A stretch of DNA of 64,000 bases, from assembly GCA_024363285.1 (NCBI GenBank), contig AP024710.1, positions 3,442,001-3,506,000 of the forward strand, read 5' to 3'. The first letter of the stretch is position 1. Each line of letters begins with the position of its first letter. Under the pieces are notes generated by a model, which was given only the letters and a program-made list of their open reading frames with translations, did not search any database and was not told the DNA's origin. The translations under genes were made by a program, and so were the position numbers. Source of the DNA: Leptolinea sp. HRD-7 (lineage in GTDB: Bacteria > Chloroflexota > Anaerolineae > Anaerolineales > Anaerolineaceae). Shown here piece after piece: positions 52,316 through 61,683 of this stretch.

Positions 52316-53491
52316 ATGACGGTGTTTTTCTCAACCCGATTCATGGCTGTTTACATCATTCTGATAACCCTTTGCGGTTGTTTTATAAATAAGCCTGCTC
52401 TCCCTGAACAAATAGAAATAACACCTTCACCGGATGTGCCGCTTTTGTCAACATCACATCCAGTAATTCTTCAGGGTAGACTGTTTTTTGATATTGACCT
52501 TTCCGGCACACAGAACATCGTCCCGTTCCGCTACAGTACCGCTCTGATTCAACCTTTCAGTATGGACAAGACGCAAAATCCTGACCTTGTCAGGGCATTG
52601 GAAACATACAGGCTAGCCAATCCGGATGTAATTAATAATCAAGTGATCGATCTGCCTGAGCCGGGGTTATCCAATATTGAAGTATGCGCGTCAAATAAGA
52701 AGGTTGCCAATGTCTGTGTTCTCACCGATAAGCAGGGTAACTTTTTCCTCTCTCATCCACTCATTAATTCCGGCGATCCGGTAGGGTTAACCTTCACAGA
52801 TAAAAATATCGGCGCATTTCAAAAAATGGCATTTCAAAACCGATATGTGAAACCGGTAACTGTTCCACCGTATGAGATGAACGGCATACGTGTACCGAAA
52901 CAGAATCTGACCCAAACTCACCTGATGAAGATTACAAATACATATTATGTCATAGCCGGTGAGGGTGATATTCAAATCGGTTTATTACAGGGAGTACTCC
53001 CATATCCATTGGTTTCCGGAAATTCACAAATCCGGGGTTTTTCTGATCACGATCCGCGTACCGGTTTCTTACGTGATTGGCGTGGAAAAACGGTTATTGT
53101 CTCATCGAATGGTTCCCCTCAACCAGATGGTATAGTGGATAACCTGAAAGGGGTAGATATTTCCAGTGAAGAAGGCAGCTTCGTATATTCCGCTGGATTC
53201 GGGATGGCCACCATACGCAAAATTGATGGCATTCCAAAGGAGATCATTGTGATGGTCGATAACTATCCAGGCCTGTTTGAATACAGTCATCTGGACACCC
53301 TGCTAATTTCTGGGACGCAAGAAGTGTTCGCGGGAATGATCATAGGGACAATTGGAAAAAAAGACAACGAATCCGGCGCACCATTTTTTCACTTAGAGAT
53401 AGGCAACTCGGGAATAGACCCATTCGGTCACCCTGAGGGTAAATATGAACAACTGTGGACAAGAGCGTTCTCGCCATTGGAGTTTCCGTAA
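52316..53491 (+). CDS. lipoprotein with degenerate M23 (LytM-like) peptidase domain
   Basis: 391 residues from ATG at 52316, just after TGGAGGTGAGA; the earlier ATG overlaps this site. A signal region ends with ITLCGC, a near lipobox, so it is probably a lipoprotein. The C-terminal third looks like M23/LytM: GVDI, YSHLDTL, GTIG and PFFHLEI. In active enzymes the metal and catalytic His residues lie in HxxxD and HLH; here the first His of HLH is Phe and no His precedes the Asp at the first site. It is probably a pseudo-peptidase or amidase activator. N-terminal 250 residues not recognised. Confidence 0.72.
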   Translation: MTVFFSTRFMAVYIILITLCGCFINKPALPEQIEITPSPDVPLLSTSHPVILQGRLFFDIDLSGTQNIVPFRYSTALIQPFSMDKTQNPDLVRALETYRLANPDVINNQVIDLPEPGLSNIEVCASNKKVANVCVLTDKQGNFFLSHPLINSGDPVGLTFTDKNIGAFQKMAFQNRYVKPVTVPPYEMNGIRVPKQNLTQTHLMKITNTYYVIAGEGDIQIGLLQGVLPYPLVSGNSQIRGFSDHDPRTGFLRDWRGKTVIVSSNGSPQPDGIVDNLKGVDISSEEGSFVYSAGFGMATIRKIDGIPKEIIVMVDNYPGLFEYSHLDTLLISGTQEVFAGMIIGTIGKKDNESGAPFFHLEIGNSGIDPFGHPEGKYEQLWTRAFSPLEFP

Positions 53492-53525
53492 AAAAACAAA
53501 CCGCCGGGAAAATTGCCGGCGGTTT
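53491..53525 (-). terminator. terminator between lipoprotein and lon
   Basis: AAACCGCCGG (53498-53507) pairs with CCGGCGGTTT (53516-53525). On the minus strand the stem is followed by TTTGTTTTTT and lies just past the lon stop; on the plus strand there is no T run. Confidence 0.8.
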
Positions 53526-53545
53526 AAGTTTGACTTCAAGTGATA

Positions 53546-56062
53546 TCAGGCTTTCGTGGTAGAGCCTTCGGTGAGGCTGTCTTTTGCGGGAGACTTTTTG
53601 GAGGTCTTTTTTGTCTCAATCTTGAGACGTTGTTTCCGCTCCACAGGTGGATGCAATGCCACATCCAACACCTGATCCATGTGAGTAACCGGTATCACTT
53701 TGATATCGGAAAGTACCTTTTTTGGTACGTCGACAAGGTCTTTGATATTGCGTTCCGGCAGGATTACTCGTTTTAATCCGCTGCGGTGGGCGGCCAATAT
53801 CTTTTCTTTCAAGCCGCCAATGGGCAGCACACGTCCACGCAGGGTTATTTCACCGGTCATTCCAACATCCTTATATATCGGCCGCTCGGTGAACGCGGAG
53901 ATCAAAGAAGTGGCAATCGTAATGCCCGCGCTTGGTCCATCTTTCGGGATAGCACCCTCGGGAATGTGAATGTGAATATCCAGATGCTCAAATTCACCGG
54001 GGTCAATATCCAACTCGCGGCAGCGGCTCTTCAGATAAGAGAATGCGGCCTGCGCGGATTCCTGCATTACTTCTCCCACCTGTCCGGTGATCTGCAGGTT
54101 ACCCTTGCCTTCCATGATTAATACTTCCACCGGCATGATCTCGCCGCCATTTTCCGTCCAGGCGATAGCCGTGGCCACACCCACTTCGTCTGTTCTCTCA
54201 GCTTCAGTAAGCAAAAATTCTGGCGGCCCCAGGAATTTTTCCACGATCGACGGTGTGATAAACCGGGGGAATTTCTTTTTTTCAGATTTCATCCGCGCGA
54301 CTTTGCGGCAAGTGCGACCAATCTCACGCTCCAGGTTCCGAACACCGGCCTCATACGTGTATTCACGCACGATCTTGCGCAATGCAGGTTCCTGGATGGT
54401 CATCTCGCCTTCATCCAGCCCGCTTTCTTCCATCTGGCGGGGGATGAGGAATCGGCGGGCAATTTCGACTTTTTCTTCTTCAATATATCCGGGGAATTCG
54501 ATCAATTCCATGCGGTCCAGCAACGCCGGCGGAATGGTGCTCACGCTGTTCGCTGTGGTGATGAACATAACTTTGGACAGATCGAAAGAAAGCTCCAGGT
54601 AATGGTCTGAAAACGAATTATTCTGCTCGGGGTCAAGAACTTCGAGCAACGCGGCTGAAGGATCTCCACGAAAATCAGCCCCCAGCTTGTCAATCTCATC
54701 CAACATGAATAGCGGGTTGATGGAACCCGCGCGCCGCATGGTTTGAAGAATACGCCCTGGAAGCGCTCCGATATAAGTACGCCGATGTCCACGGATTTCA
54801 GCCTCATCACGGACGCCACCCAGAGATAAGCGTACAAATTTACGACCCAAGGCTTCAGCGATGGACCGACCCAGCGAGGTCTTGCCGGTTCCAGGAGGAC
54901 CAACAAAACATAGGATGGGCTGGCGGTCTTTTTTCGGTTTCAAACTGCGGACGGCGATATATTCCAGAATGCGGTCTTTGGCTTTACCAAGTCCGTAATG
55001 GTAGTTATCAAGTATCTTTGCCGCGTGTTTTACGTCAAGGTTGTCTTCAGTGGCGGTATTCCACGGCAACTCCAATATCCAATCCAGATAGGTACGGATG
55101 ATTCCCACTTCAGGCGCCATCTGCGGCATCTGGTTCAGCCGTTCGATCTCTTTTAGCGCGGCGGTTTTCGCTTCTGCCGGCAATTCGGCCGTCTGGATCT
55201 TTTCTTTTAGCTCATTGATCTCACGCGTCCAGATATCACCTTCGCCCAGCTCGGTCTGGATGGCTTTCATCTGCTCTCGCAGGTAGAACTCACGCTGACT
55301 GCGGTCGACCTCGCTCTGAACACGGGTTTGTATCTCATCTTCCAACTGCAACACATCCAACTCTTGAGCCAGCAGCCAGTTGACCCGCTTCAGGCGTTCT
55401 TCGGGGTCAACGATCATCAGCAGTTTCTGGCGTTCGTGAATAGACAGGCTGATGGATGTGCAGATCATATCGGATAGCCAGCCAGGTTCATTGATGTTCA
55501 TGGCTACCAGATGAGCTTCTTCGGGCAGACTGCGGTCCAATTGCACACAGCGTTCAAACAGGTCGCGTGTTGTTCGCATCAACGCGTCAACACGGCGCGT
55601 AACCCGTATGGCTTCTTCCACTACACGGGCACGTACACGGGGGAAAGGTCCGTCTTCCAATACTTCAATGATCTCTACACGCCGGCGGCCCTGTACCAGA
55701 GCGGAACTGTTGCCATCCGCCACAGAGAGTAACCGGCCAACCACCATCTCAATGCCGATTCCCAGATATTTACCGGATTCAGGAAAATCCAATTCCCATT
55801 CCCGCTTCATCAGGCCGATGACCGGTTCCATGTTTTCCTGGGCTTCTTCGATTGCCAGCAGGTTAGGTCCTGCCGTCAGAAAAACCGGCAGGGTTAGACG
55901 GGGGAAGATTACCAGATCGGTCAGAACAACACCCGGTAATTCAATGATCCCCTGGTCATCGCTGACCGCGTTGGGGATGCGGTACAACTCTTCCGTCCGC
56001 TGATGCATCGCGGCGTTATAATCATCGTTTCCGTTTCCGTTACCGGTATTCCAGTCGTCCAT
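53546..56062 (-). CDS. lon: ATP-dependent protease Lon
   Basis: 838 residues. N-terminal LON substrate-binding domain, long coiled-coil linker, AAA+ module (Walker A GPPGTGKTSLGRS, Walker B LFMLDEID) and the S16 protease domain with catalytic Ser711 (PKDGPSAG) and Lys754 (IGGLKEK), 43 residues apart as in other Lons. The extreme N-terminus is Asn/Gly-rich and the C-terminus Lys/Thr-rich. Degrades misfolded and regulatory proteins. Upstream lies folC, 20 nt away. Confidence 0.96.
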   Translation of the reverse strand: MDDWNTGNGNGNDDYNAAMHQRTEELYRIPNAVSDDQGIIELPGVVLTDLVIFPRLTLPVFLTAGPNLLAIEEAQENMEPVIGLMKREWELDFPESGKYLGIGIEMVVGRLLSVADGNSSALVQGRRRVEIIEVLEDGPFPRVRARVVEEAIRVTRRVDALMRTTRDLFERCVQLDRSLPEEAHLVAMNINEPGWLSDMICTSISLSIHERQKLLMIVDPEERLKRVNWLLAQELDVLQLEDEIQTRVQSEVDRSQREFYLREQMKAIQTELGEGDIWTREINELKEKIQTAELPAEAKTAALKEIERLNQMPQMAPEVGIIRTYLDWILELPWNTATEDNLDVKHAAKILDNYHYGLGKAKDRILEYIAVRSLKPKKDRQPILCFVGPPGTGKTSLGRSIAEALGRKFVRLSLGGVRDEAEIRGHRRTYIGALPGRILQTMRRAGSINPLFMLDEIDKLGADFRGDPSAALLEVLDPEQNNSFSDHYLELSFDLSKVMFITTANSVSTIPPALLDRMELIEFPGYIEEEKVEIARRFLIPRQMEESGLDEGEMTIQEPALRKIVREYTYEAGVRNLEREIGRTCRKVARMKSEKKKFPRFITPSIVEKFLGPPEFLLTEAERTDEVGVATAIAWTENGGEIMPVEVLIMEGKGNLQITGQVGEVMQESAQAAFSYLKSRCRELDIDPGEFEHLDIHIHIPEGAIPKDGPSAGITIATSLISAFTERPIYKDVGMTGEITLRGRVLPIGGLKEKILAAHRSGLKRVILPERNIKDLVDVPKKVLSDIKVIPVTHMDQVLDVALHPPVERKQRLKIETKKTSKKSPAKDSLTEGSTTKA

Positions 56063-56082
56063 ATGTACTCTCTATTACTGAA

Positions 56083-57471
56083 TTATGACGCATTTGCCTT
56101 AAGTCGTTTAAACCAGGCGGAACGCACGGCCGCCGCCACAAACAGGCTTCCGGCGGCCAGTATAACCCCTTCAGGTTCTCCGGGATTTAGACTGAACTCA
56201 AGAGCGATTTCAATAGATTCCGCGGTTATAAGAGGGCATCCATACTGGCCTGCCGATTTTATCAGACTATCCATTTCCGCGGCCCGCGGATGCGTGGAAC
56301 GCGTCAGAATCACCCGAGAACAAACCGGAACCAATTCGGCGAACATACCGGAAATATCCTTATCTTCAGATGCCCCGAAGATCAACGTTATTGGTTTTTC
56401 CGGAAAATAATCTTGAACAGCCAGGCGCAATTTGTGGGCTGAATCTCGATTATGGGCTGAATCCACCACTATAAGTGGATTGCGTGAAATCACTTCAAAA
56501 CGGCACGGCCATACAACTTTTGCCAGTCCATCCTGCATGGCTTTGTCGCTGATCTCGTAGCCTAGCTGCCGCAATTTCATAACCGCGGTGATCGCTGTAG
56601 CGGCATTATCCACCTGGTGACGGCCTAACAACGGAATATAAAAATCAACTCCTTTGTCAAATTCCGGTGGGAATAATCGCTTATTCATATCCGTCTCACC
56701 GGATCTGGATTGTGGTGTCTTAATGATAAACCACTGTCCATTGATCGAATATTTTGAAATCCGGGTTTCCACGTCACGATTGACAACCGTCAACTCGCTG
56801 CCTGCTTCCATGGCTTTTGCTGCTATCACGCCCAGCGCGTCAGGCAATTGCGGCGAACTGATCACCGGCTTACCCGGTTTGATGATCCCGGCTTTTTCTG
56901 CCGCGATCTGCTCCAGCGTATCACCAAGAACTTTCATATGATCCATCGAAAGCGATGTGATGACCGATAGTTCCGGGTTAACGATATTGGTTGAATCCAG
57001 CCGTCCGCCCAACCCCACTTCGACCACAGCCGCATCCACATGCTGGCGGCGGAAAGCTTCAAAAGCCAGCGCCGTGGTAATCTCGAAGGTGGTCAGTTTG
57101 CCGATCTTTTCCACAACGGGTTTGATCTCGTCCACCAGTTTGACCAGAGCCGCATGCGGTATTGGCTGCCTATTAACCTGGATTCGCTCGGCAAAGTCAT
57201 CCAGATGCGGTGAAATATAGAACCCGGTGCGGTAATCGGCCGCCATCAACATGGAGGCGATCATGGCGGCGGTGGATCCTTTTCCTTTGGTACCCGCCAC
57301 GTGAATTACAGGAAAGGTATTCTGTGGATTTCCCAACGCTTCCATCAACGCGCGCATTCGGTCAAGATTAAACTTTTCCGGGGAATAGTGTAGATCGCGC
57401 GTGAGGCTGTAATCAACAAACGAATAAAGATAATCCAGAGCTTCCTGGTACTTAGGTTCAATAGGTATCAT
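56083..57471 (-). CDS. folC: folylpolyglutamate/dihydrofolate synthase
   Basis: 462 residues of the Mur ligase family: ATP loop HVAGTKGKGSTAAM, GLGGRLDSTN, and SLSMDHMKVLGDT with the Mg-site residues, then VVDSAHNRDS in the C-terminal domain. It adds glutamate tails to folates and may also make dihydrofolate. It lies upstream of lon on the same strand. Confidence 0.94.
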   Translation of the reverse strand: MIPIEPKYQEALDYLYSFVDYSLTRDLHYSPEKFNLDRMRALMEALGNPQNTFPVIHVAGTKGKGSTAAMIASMLMAADYRTGFYISPHLDDFAERIQVNRQPIPHAALVKLVDEIKPVVEKIGKLTTFEITTALAFEAFRRQHVDAAVVEVGLGGRLDSTNIVNPELSVITSLSMDHMKVLGDTLEQIAAEKAGIIKPGKPVISSPQLPDALGVIAAKAMEAGSELTVVNRDVETRISKYSINGQWFIIKTPQSRSGETDMNKRLFPPEFDKGVDFYIPLLGRHQVDNAATAITAVMKLRQLGYEISDKAMQDGLAKVVWPCRFEVISRNPLIVVDSAHNRDSAHKLRLAVQDYFPEKPITLIFGASEDKDISGMFAELVPVCSRVILTRSTHPRAAEMDSLIKSAGQYGCPLITAESIEIALEFSLNPGEPEGVILAAGSLFVAAAVRSAWFKRLKANAS

Positions 57472-57582
57472 GTATTCCTTCGATTCTGTGACAGGATTGT
57501 AACCATCCGTGGATGATTATGCAAGCCATCAGCCGGATGTTTGACTTGACCTGCCAAATCCTTACAATGGAATTTAACCACA

Positions 57583-57867
57583 ATGGCTGTTGGAATCTTA
57601 ACCCTGCACATCTCTATTACGGATTGCCACTCGCTGAAACAGAAACGCGGCCGTATCCAGCCGGTTCTGGCGCGGTTGCACCGAGAATTTAATGTGGCAG
57701 CCGCCGAAACCGGCCTGCAAGACCGCCGAGATGAAGCGGTTCTTCAGTGCGCCGCACTGAGTACCAGCGGTGGAGAGGTTCAGGCATTTTTACAAAAAGT
57801 GGTGGATTTTTATGGAGATACCTGGCCTGAAATGGAGATTCTGCAATATCGTATTGAATGTGTATAA
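57583..57867 (+). CDS. DUF503 family protein
   Basis: 94 residues. MAVGILTLHISITDCHSLKQKRG is the characteristic DUF503 start, followed by a two-stranded ferredoxin-like pattern. Family members (YlxP-like) are linked to ribosome assembly genes in other bacteria, but the function is unproven. It precedes the SDR gene by 9 nt. Confidence 0.9.
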   Translation: MAVGILTLHISITDCHSLKQKRGRIQPVLARLHREFNVAAAETGLQDRRDEAVLQCAALSTSGGEVQAFLQKVVDFYGDTWPEMEILQYRIECV

Positions 57868-57876
57868 GGAGTAAAT

Positions 57877-58668
57877 ATGGACCTTGGATTGAAAAATAAA
57901 GTAGCTCTAGTGACCGGTGCCAGCCGGGGATTGGGATTCGCCACAGCGCATCAGCTTTTATTAGAAGGCGTACGTGTGGTTATCAACAGCCGGAGCATGG
58001 AAAAATTAGAGAAAGCCGCTGATAAATTGATAAAAGAAACCGGCGGTGAGGTTTTAGCAGTAGATGGAGATATGGCGGACCCGGCAGTGCCGGAAAAACT
58101 GATAACCAAAACCATCGAAAAATTCGGCGGACTTGACCTTCTATTGACCAATGCTGGTGGCCCTCCATCTGGCGCGTTTGAAACCTTTGATGATGCCGCC
58201 TGGGAAAAAGCCTTCCATCTGGTATTCCTTTCGCACGTTCGGTTGATCCGCGCCGCCCTCCCCGCGCTGCGCAAATCAGATGCGGCTTCGGTGTTGACGG
58301 TCACCTCAATCTCCACCAAGCAGCCCATCACCAATCTGATACTGTCCAATTCGCTTCGATTGGGAACCGTCGGGCTGACCAAGAGTCTCGCGTTGGAACT
58401 GGGGCATGAGCATATTCGCTTCAATTCGATCTTACCCGGGTGGACGGTCACCGAGCGGGTTACGGATCTACTGGGTACAAGGGCGCAGGTCAACCACACG
58501 ACAATTGAGGAAGAAGAACGTAAACAGGCGGCTGAGTCACCCCTGGGACGCATGGCCACCCCGGAAGAGTTCGCGAAAGCCGCCGTTTTCCTGCTTTCAC
58601 CGGCCGCGTCGTATTTGACAGGCGTGATGCTTCCGGTTGACGGCGGTATGTATAAAGCAACGCTGTAA
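57877..58668 (+). CDS. short-chain dehydrogenase/reductase (FabG-like)
   Basis: 263 residues with AAGGAGTAA upstream. Cofactor loop TGASRGLGFA, NAGG loop, and a catalytic Ser in LTVTSISTKQP. The catalytic YxxxK is not in its usual form: the aligned stretch reads SNSLRLGTVGLTKSLALE, with the Tyr replaced. That places it with SDR branches that lack the classical Tyr or use another residue, so reductase activity is uncertain. C-terminal PASYLTGVMLPVDGGM is standard. Confidence 0.86.
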   Translation: MDLGLKNKVALVTGASRGLGFATAHQLLLEGVRVVINSRSMEKLEKAADKLIKETGGEVLAVDGDMADPAVPEKLITKTIEKFGGLDLLLTNAGGPPSGAFETFDDAAWEKAFHLVFLSHVRLIRAALPALRKSDAASVLTVTSISTKQPITNLILSNSLRLGTVGLTKSLALELGHEHIRFNSILPGWTVTERVTDLLGTRAQVNHTTIEEEERKQAAESPLGRMATPEEFAKAAVFLLSPAASYLTGVMLPVDGGMYKATL

Positions 58669-58982
58669 ACCAATTTTTGTTCTCCCGTAGGGGTGGACAC
58701 ATGAAATACAACATCCGGCGAAGGCCGCGCCCACCTCAGGCTTGATTGGGATCAATCCCTCCGGTTGGGTCTATTGTCTATTTTCGTCCGGGGCGGGTGT
58801 TCAATTATTTTTCGTAGGGGTGGACCGCGTCCATCCCGGGTATGGTCAAAAATGTTCTGTTTGAATAGGAAGGTCGCCCCGACACATCCGGGGCGGATAC
58901 CATCCGCCCCTACGGATCATCAAACGGGGACAAAATCGGGTAAAATCCATCCTGTTTATTAAAGATTCTCAGGAGTTTACCG
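58669..58982. repeat. intergenic region with dispersed palindromic repeats
   Basis: A 314-bp gap holding no gene. CGTAGGGGTGGAC occurs at 58686-58698 and 58813-58825, and a related inverted copy ATCCGCCCCTACG at 58903-58915. The second copy continues into a hairpin (GGGGTGGAC, CGC, GTCCATCCC, 58817-58837), and GGGGCGGAT, ACC, ATCCGCCCC forms another at 58891-58911. It resembles REP-like repeats common in Chloroflexota genomes. The last 60 bp lead to the radical SAM gene with AGGAG at 58971-58975. Confidence 0.7.
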
Positions 58983-60890
58983 GTGATCTCACCTACCGAG
59001 ATATCCACCCGCCTTCAGCGGGTGTTGCTGAAAGTACAAAAACCCGGCCGTTACGTGGGCGGTGAATACAATCAGGTGCAAAAAGACTGGAACACGGTTA
59101 AAACAAAGGTCGCGCTGGTCTTCCCCGAGATATATGATATCGGGCTGCCCAACCTCGGCATCTCCATCCTGTATGACACCATCAACCGCCGGGATGATAC
59201 TCTGGCCGAACGCGTCTACCTGCCGTGGAAAGATATGGAAGACGAAATGCGCGCGGCAGAAATCCCGCTGTACGCGCTGGAAAGCAAGAACCCGCTGACC
59301 GCCTTTGACATCCTTGGTTTTTCGGTTCCGTATGAAACCCTTTTTACCAACGTGCTCAATGCCTTTGACCTGGCCGGCATACCCTTTCTGGCCTCCGAAC
59401 GTGATGAGTCCTGGCCGTTGATCATTGCCGGCGGGCATTCTACTTTCAATCCCGAACCACTGGCGCCCTTCTTGGATGCCTTCTTCCTGGGTGACGGTGA
59501 AGCCGTGATGGACGAGCTGATCACCATCTGGCAGGATTGGAAAGCCACCGGCGGAACCAGAATTCAGCTTCTTGAACGCCTGGCCAGCGTGGAGGGCATG
59601 TACATCCCATCATTCTATGACGTGGAGTATGACCTTGATGGTCGTGTCACCCGGCTGGAACCCAACAACCCGCACGCTCCGAACAAAGTGGTCAAACGAT
59701 TTGCCGTGCCGCTTCCCCCTCCGGTGACCGATTTCCTGGTGCCCAACATTGACACCGTCCACAACCGGGTGGCGGTTGAGATCATGCGAGGCTGCAGCCG
59801 AGGCTGCCGTTTCTGCCAGGCCGGGCATATCCTGCGGCCGGTGCGTGAACGGCCGGTGAAAGAAGTGGTGGACGCCATCGAAAACGCCATTGACCAGACC
59901 GGTTACGAAGAAGTCGCCCTGCTCTCGCTGTCCTCTTCAGACTATACGCATATCACCGAACTTGTCCAATCCATCACCGAACGCTTTGCCGGCCGGCAGA
60001 TCACCGTCTCTCTGCCTTCCCTGCGCATCGAATCCTTCTCTATCGATCTGATGGAGCAATTGCACGACCTGCGCCCCTCTGGAGGCTTTACACTGGCTCC
60101 TGAGGCTGCCACCGAACGTATGCGCCGGATCATCAACAAACCTGTGACAACAGAACAGCTCCTGCATACCGCATCGGATATCTTTGAACGCGGTTGGACG
60201 TCGATAAAACTGTACTTTATGATCGGGCATCCGTCCGAAACCATGGAAGATGTGGCCGCCATTGCCGATCTTTGCAAGCAGGTTTATTCCATCGGCCGTA
60301 AGAAAGTGGGCGGGCGGGTGAAAGTGCATGCCGGGGTTAGCACCTTCATCCCCAAGCCGCACACCCCTTTCCAGTGGGCTGCCTGTGACAACACAGACAG
60401 CATCCGGGAAAAACTCAACTACCTGCGCAATGAATTGCGCCAGCCCGGCCTCAAAATGACCTGGGCCGATCCAGACTCCAGCCTGCTGGAAGCCTGGCTC
60501 TCACGTGGCGACCGCCGCACGGCTCATGTTATCAAGCGCGCCTGGGAGCTTGGCTGCCGCTTTGACGCCTGGCAGGATTGCTTTGCCTTTGAAAAATGGC
60601 TGCAAGCCTATGCTGAGTGCGGACTGGATCCCCTAACCTACAGCCACCGCCCCCGTGAACTGGATGAAACCCTGCCCTGGCAGCATCTGGGCAGCGGCAT
60701 TGAACTGGACTACCTGAAACAGGATTACACCATGAGCCTGAACGGTGAAATACGAGACGACTGCCGCGAAGGCTGTCACAATTGCGGTATTCTGGCATCG
60801 TATGCCAGCCTGAAAACCGGCATCAAACCGGGTGAGTGGAACTGCCCGCCCACCCACCCAAAACGCAAAATTGCTGTGGTGAGTGACTGA
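58983..60890 (+). CDS. B12-binding/radical SAM protein (TIGR03960-like)
   Basis: 635 residues from GTG with AGGAG upstream. N-terminal cobalamin-binding-like domain (KVALVFPEIYDIGLPNLGIS), then the radical SAM site RGCSRGCRFCQAG with CxxxCxxC, and a C-terminal EGCHNCG cysteine cluster. It usually pairs with a DUF2344 protein, as here. The pair is found in many bacteria near ribosomal or RNase genes; its reaction is unknown. Confidence 0.92.
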   Translation: MISPTEISTRLQRVLLKVQKPGRYVGGEYNQVQKDWNTVKTKVALVFPEIYDIGLPNLGISILYDTINRRDDTLAERVYLPWKDMEDEMRAAEIPLYALESKNPLTAFDILGFSVPYETLFTNVLNAFDLAGIPFLASERDESWPLIIAGGHSTFNPEPLAPFLDAFFLGDGEAVMDELITIWQDWKATGGTRIQLLERLASVEGMYIPSFYDVEYDLDGRVTRLEPNNPHAPNKVVKRFAVPLPPPVTDFLVPNIDTVHNRVAVEIMRGCSRGCRFCQAGHILRPVRERPVKEVVDAIENAIDQTGYEEVALLSLSSSDYTHITELVQSITERFAGRQITVSLPSLRIESFSIDLMEQLHDLRPSGGFTLAPEAATERMRRIINKPVTTEQLLHTASDIFERGWTSIKLYFMIGHPSETMEDVAAIADLCKQVYSIGRKKVGGRVKVHAGVSTFIPKPHTPFQWAACDNTDSIREKLNYLRNELRQPGLKMTWADPDSSLLEAWLSRGDRRTAHVIKRAWELGCRFDAWQDCFAFEKWLQAYAECGLDPLTYSHRPRELDETLPWQHLGSGIELDYLKQDYTMSLNGEIRDDCREGCHNCGILASYASLKTGIKPGEWNCPPTHPKRKIAVVSD

Positions 60891-60891
60891 T

Positions 60892-61593
60892 ATGGAAAAT
60901 TCAACCCCCACCCCGGCACCCGTCAAACCTGTGCAGCCGCCTCCCCTCATCCGCGTGCGGGTGACGTTTACCAAATCCGGTTCGCTGATCTACACCGGCG
61001 CGCTGGATATGCAAAAGATCTGGGAACGCGTGCTGCGCCGCGCCAAACTGAATATCGCCTACACGCAGGGATTCAACCCCGGGCCGCGCATCAACCTGGC
61101 CAGCCCTCTACCCCTTGGCGTAAGCAGCGAGCAGGAACTGGCGGATTTCTGGTTTGTCACCTGCCCCGATTTGAACGAATTCTGCGAACGCGTTAACCGC
61201 GCCGCGCCTCCCGGCATGCGCGCGCTGACCGCCGAGATTGTGCCGCTCTCCACTCCGGCCCTGCAAACCCGCGTGGACGCCGCTTCATACCGCACCGGCT
61301 TCATGCCCGGCGAACTCTTCGACAAGGCAAAACTGTCGGTTGACAGCCTGCTTTCGGCTGAAACCCTGCCGCGCGAACGCCGCGGAAAACCCTACGACCT
61401 GCGCCCGCTGATCCTCTCATTGAAAGCCGTGACGGAAGACGGCGGCGGCCATATTGAGATGACCCTGGTTTCGCGCGAAGGCGCCACCGGCCGTGCCGAT
61501 GAAGTTCTCTCCGCGCTGGGTTTGGACGCCAGTGCCGTCACCCTGACACGCACGAAGATTCTCCTCAAACCGGATTCGCCTGTGATAAAATAG
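60892..61593 (+). CDS. DUF2344 (TIGR03936) protein, radical SAM partner
   Basis: 233 residues from ATG at 60892, 1 nt after the radical SAM stop; a GTG at 60883 is a possible earlier start overlapping that gene. Conserved RVTFTKSGSLIYTGALDMQKIWER and QGFNPGPRINLASPLPLGVSSE segments define the family. Here it is a separate gene; elsewhere it is sometimes fused to the radical SAM protein. Function unknown. Confidence 0.9.
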   Translation: MENSTPTPAPVKPVQPPPLIRVRVTFTKSGSLIYTGALDMQKIWERVLRRAKLNIAYTQGFNPGPRINLASPLPLGVSSEQELADFWFVTCPDLNEFCERVNRAAPPGMRALTAEIVPLSTPALQTRVDAASYRTGFMPGELFDKAKLSVDSLLSAETLPRERRGKPYDLRPLILSLKAVTEDGGGHIEMTLVSREGATGRADEVLSALGLDASAVTLTRTKILLKPDSPVIK

Positions 61594-61601
61594 GGACACC
61601 T

Positions 61602-61676
61602 GTCCCCGTAGCGCAATGGATAGAGCGCAAGCCTCCGAAGCTTGAAGTGTGAGTTCGAGCCTCACCGGGGACACCA
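61602..61676 (+). tRNA. tRNA-Arg (CCG)
   Basis: 75 nt with acceptor GTCCCCG/CGGGGAC, D-arm AGCGCAATGGATAGAGCGC, perfect anticodon stem CAAGC/GCTTG around loop CTCCGAA (anticodon CCG), T-arm GTGAGTTCGAGCCTCAC and encoded CCA. Reads the Arg codon CGG. Confidence 0.95.
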
Positions 61677-61683
61677 TCTAAAG

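Noticed and set aside
57951-58700. 249-residue minus-strand ORF opposite the SDR gene
   Set aside because: The plus-strand frame has the full SDR pattern; the antisense frame shows none.
61642-61683. Upstream extension of the VanZ-like ORF
   Set aside because: These codons lie within tRNA-Arg(CCG); the ATG at 61684 is the first start beyond it.
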